Source: Cololabis saira (Eukaryota; Chordata; Actinopteri; Beloniformes; Belonidae). Taken from it: a stretch of 64,000 nucleotides of DNA. Below the pieces are notes generated by a model, which saw nothing but the letters and a program-made list of their open reading frames with translations, had not been told where the DNA came from and did not search any database. This document shows positions 62,394 to 64,000 of the stretch, piece after piece. The position numbers and the translations under genes were made by a program. How positions within the stretch are numbered: position 1 is the first letter of the stretch; each line of letters opens with the position of its first letter. Location of the stretch: the NCBI RefSeq assembly GCF_033807715.1, contig NC_084601.1:3052501-3116500 (forward strand), read 5' to 3'.

Positions 62394-62720
62394 TTAGACT
62401 AAAACATCCGCAAAGGCAGGAGGGACATTAACCGGTTACTTCTCACTGATGGTTATCTATGATCTAGAGGGCGTGTGAGCCGAGCAATAGCAGCTAGTGT
62501 CACACCGTCCTGTGCTCATCTCTCTGTACAAAGGGAGGATGAGAGCGAGTGAGTGAGCGAGCCGCCTCAGAACATACAGTGCTCTGCTCTACCCGGTCAG
62601 CCCGCTCTTTGCAACAGCAGCCAATCCCACCATGCCAACATGAATATTTTATTCACCCGGCCAAGAGCTTAAGAGCACGCGCATACACACCCCCATATGG
62701 GGGACACACGTAGACAAGGA
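62394..62720 (-). promoter_or_regulatory. slc4a7: Probable 5' UTR and proximal promoter of slc4a7
   Basis: Sequence directly upstream of the start codon has no recognisable repeat and is less AT-rich than the adjoining intron. On the minus strand it holds an ATTGG (inverted CCAAT) at about 62620 and an AATAAAATATTC stretch at about 62643. Position is the main evidence. A non-coding first exon further right is possible. Confidence 0.35.
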
Positions 62721-63043
62721 TTTGGAGGGCACACAAGGTGCTCATGCCAAAAAAGAAGAGCCATCACTGACACGGATAAATAGAAACAGGGACACGTGTG
62801 GTTCTGCATTCCTCACAGGGTGCTATGAAAGCGAAAGAGGACAGATTGCTGTATTCATTATGATTCCAAATGCCTCCATGACTTTCACTTTGACATTGAC
62901 AATCTTCAAGGTTGGACATGTCTGTCAGCAAGCGGTAATAGTACAAGCAGGTTTGGTTAATGCATGTCCTGTCCACAACAGGACCTTTCATAGGAGAAGG
63001 GCAGAAAATAATATTTCTGAAACATGAGTAATTAAAGACACTA

Positions 63044-63399
63044 CAGGACTGTCTCAGAAAATTAGAATATTGTGATGCAATTACAAAAAGGTCATACATT
63101 CTGGATTCATTACAAATCAATTGAAATATTGCATGTCTTATTATTTTAATATTGCTGATCATGGCTTACAGAATAAGAAAACTCAAATATCCTATCTCAA
63201 AAAATTAAAATATTCTGGGAATATTAATCTTAAACTGTAAGCCATAATCAGAAATATTAAAATAATAAAATGCTTGCAATATTTCAGTTTTGTAATGAAT
63301 CCAGAATGTAGGACTTTTTTTTTTTTTTTTTTTTATTAAATTGCATTACAGAAAATAAAGAACTTTATCACAATATTCTAATTTTCTGAGACAGTCCTG
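63044..63399. mobile_element. Palindromic MITE family A, copy 8
   Basis: CAGGACTGTCTCAG termini with TA on both sides, about 650 nt upstream of the slc4a7 start codon. Confidence 0.9.
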
Positions 63400-64000
63400 T
63401 ATTAATTATGTGCATCCATGTTCTGGTCATTGTATATTGTGAACACATTATTTATAAACAGTCACGGTAGAGGTCAACTAGACTAGCCAGAAAACCATAA
63501 AGTAAACCTAAGATGAATATATGCATCATAAAAAAGGGTTATGAAGTGTGCATGAAATTTTGCAGAAAGAGTGACACCTAATGGCTGTACCAACACAGAG
63601 GTTGATCAACCCAGCAACCTCAGATCCGGATGAAACAGAGACAGAGGAAAAAAAAAAAAATGTTGATTAATTTGCCACTTAACATTTTCTGAAAGCCAAA
63701 GTGGTCATATTAATCTCCTCTTTTTCCCAACGAAGAGCCCAAAACTAAATCCAAAGATATTCAAAGATGTATGTTAGAGAAGACAATCAATGATAAAAAC
63801 TAACACTTAACATGTTTTCACTTATTTGAACTGACATCAATCTACATTTCTGTCAATTGAATTAAACAAGGAATTACTTTAGACCTAAACACCACAACAA
63901 TTTCTGCTTATGACATGAGACGATTTCTGGGACACAGCACTGCTTTTGTAATTACTTGTTTTTACAAACAAGAAAAAGGTTTTTAGACCAAAGGTTAACA
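63400..64000. other. Upstream flank, no recognised features
   Basis: No gene or repeat seen apart from an A-run at about 63648-63660. Confidence 0.5.

Noticed and set aside
59961..60230. 89-codon open frame in intron 1 considered as an alternative first exon
   Set aside because: Wrong strand for the gene and no resemblance to known NBCn1 N termini.
62722..63162. Open frames upstream of slc4a7 on both strands
   Set aside because: Short, overlap a family A MITE at the right, and show no recognisable domain or splice partner.

Overview
This is a vertebrate, almost certainly teleost fish, genomic window. The evidence is one split gene with canonical eukaryotic splice sites whose encoded protein matches a vertebrate SLC4 bicarbonate transporter, set in introns crowded with fish-type transposons: palindromic TA-flanked MITEs, many hAT-type elements with 8-bp duplications, Harbinger-like elements, L1-clade, L2-like and RTE-like LINEs, and a tRNA-derived SINE. 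No prokaryotic features are present.

The only host gene I can support runs right to left on the minus strand, from a start codon at 62393 to at least 480, and continues past the left edge. I reconstructed 19 coding exons. Their lengths and phases join into one open frame of 2,859 nt (953 codons). The protein is a sodium/bicarbonate cotransporter of the electroneutral group, best matched to NBCn1 (slc4a7). It starts with a short alternative-type N terminus, has the Band 3-like cytosolic domain with a long Ser/Pro-rich optional cassette (33265-33648), then the membrane domain up to the MDQQITAVI signature. The exons for the last third of the membrane domain and the C-terminal tail lie left of position 1.

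Layout by coordinate: exons 19-13 (480-10872) lie among hAT, Harbinger-like and palindromic elements; exons 12-10 (14447-15210) are followed at 15450-18784 by a large long-TIR element; exons 9 and 8 lie at 19021-20069. The intron between exons 8 and 7 holds a SINE, a decayed RTE-like LINE, a Harbinger-like element with an unusual membrane-protein ORF (23606-24599), and an apparently intact full-length L1-clade LINE (25998-32681) that landed inside an older palindromic MITE. Exons 7-4 lie at 33265-38461. The next intron holds a second, damaged L1-clade LINE (39539-47651). Exon 3 is at 49118, an L2-like LINE fragment at about 49857-51105, exon 2 at 53492, then long low-information intron, and coding exon 1 at 62358.

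The most interesting points are: (1) one family of TIR elements (five copies) shares ends but carries different interiors, one with a pogo/Tigger-like DDE fragment and another with a 123-codon single-pass membrane ORF, resembling Pack-type cargo capture; (2) the optional 384-nt slc4a7 exon seems to use a GC donor, with a canonical GT donor 25 nt downstream that would shift the frame; (3) a LINE with both ORFs open, a 17-bp target duplication and a short tail sits sense-oriented in an slc4a7 intron; (4) eight near-palindromic MITE copies lie within one gene, mostly in introns. Paralogue and TE family names come from recognition of motifs only; no database search was possible.
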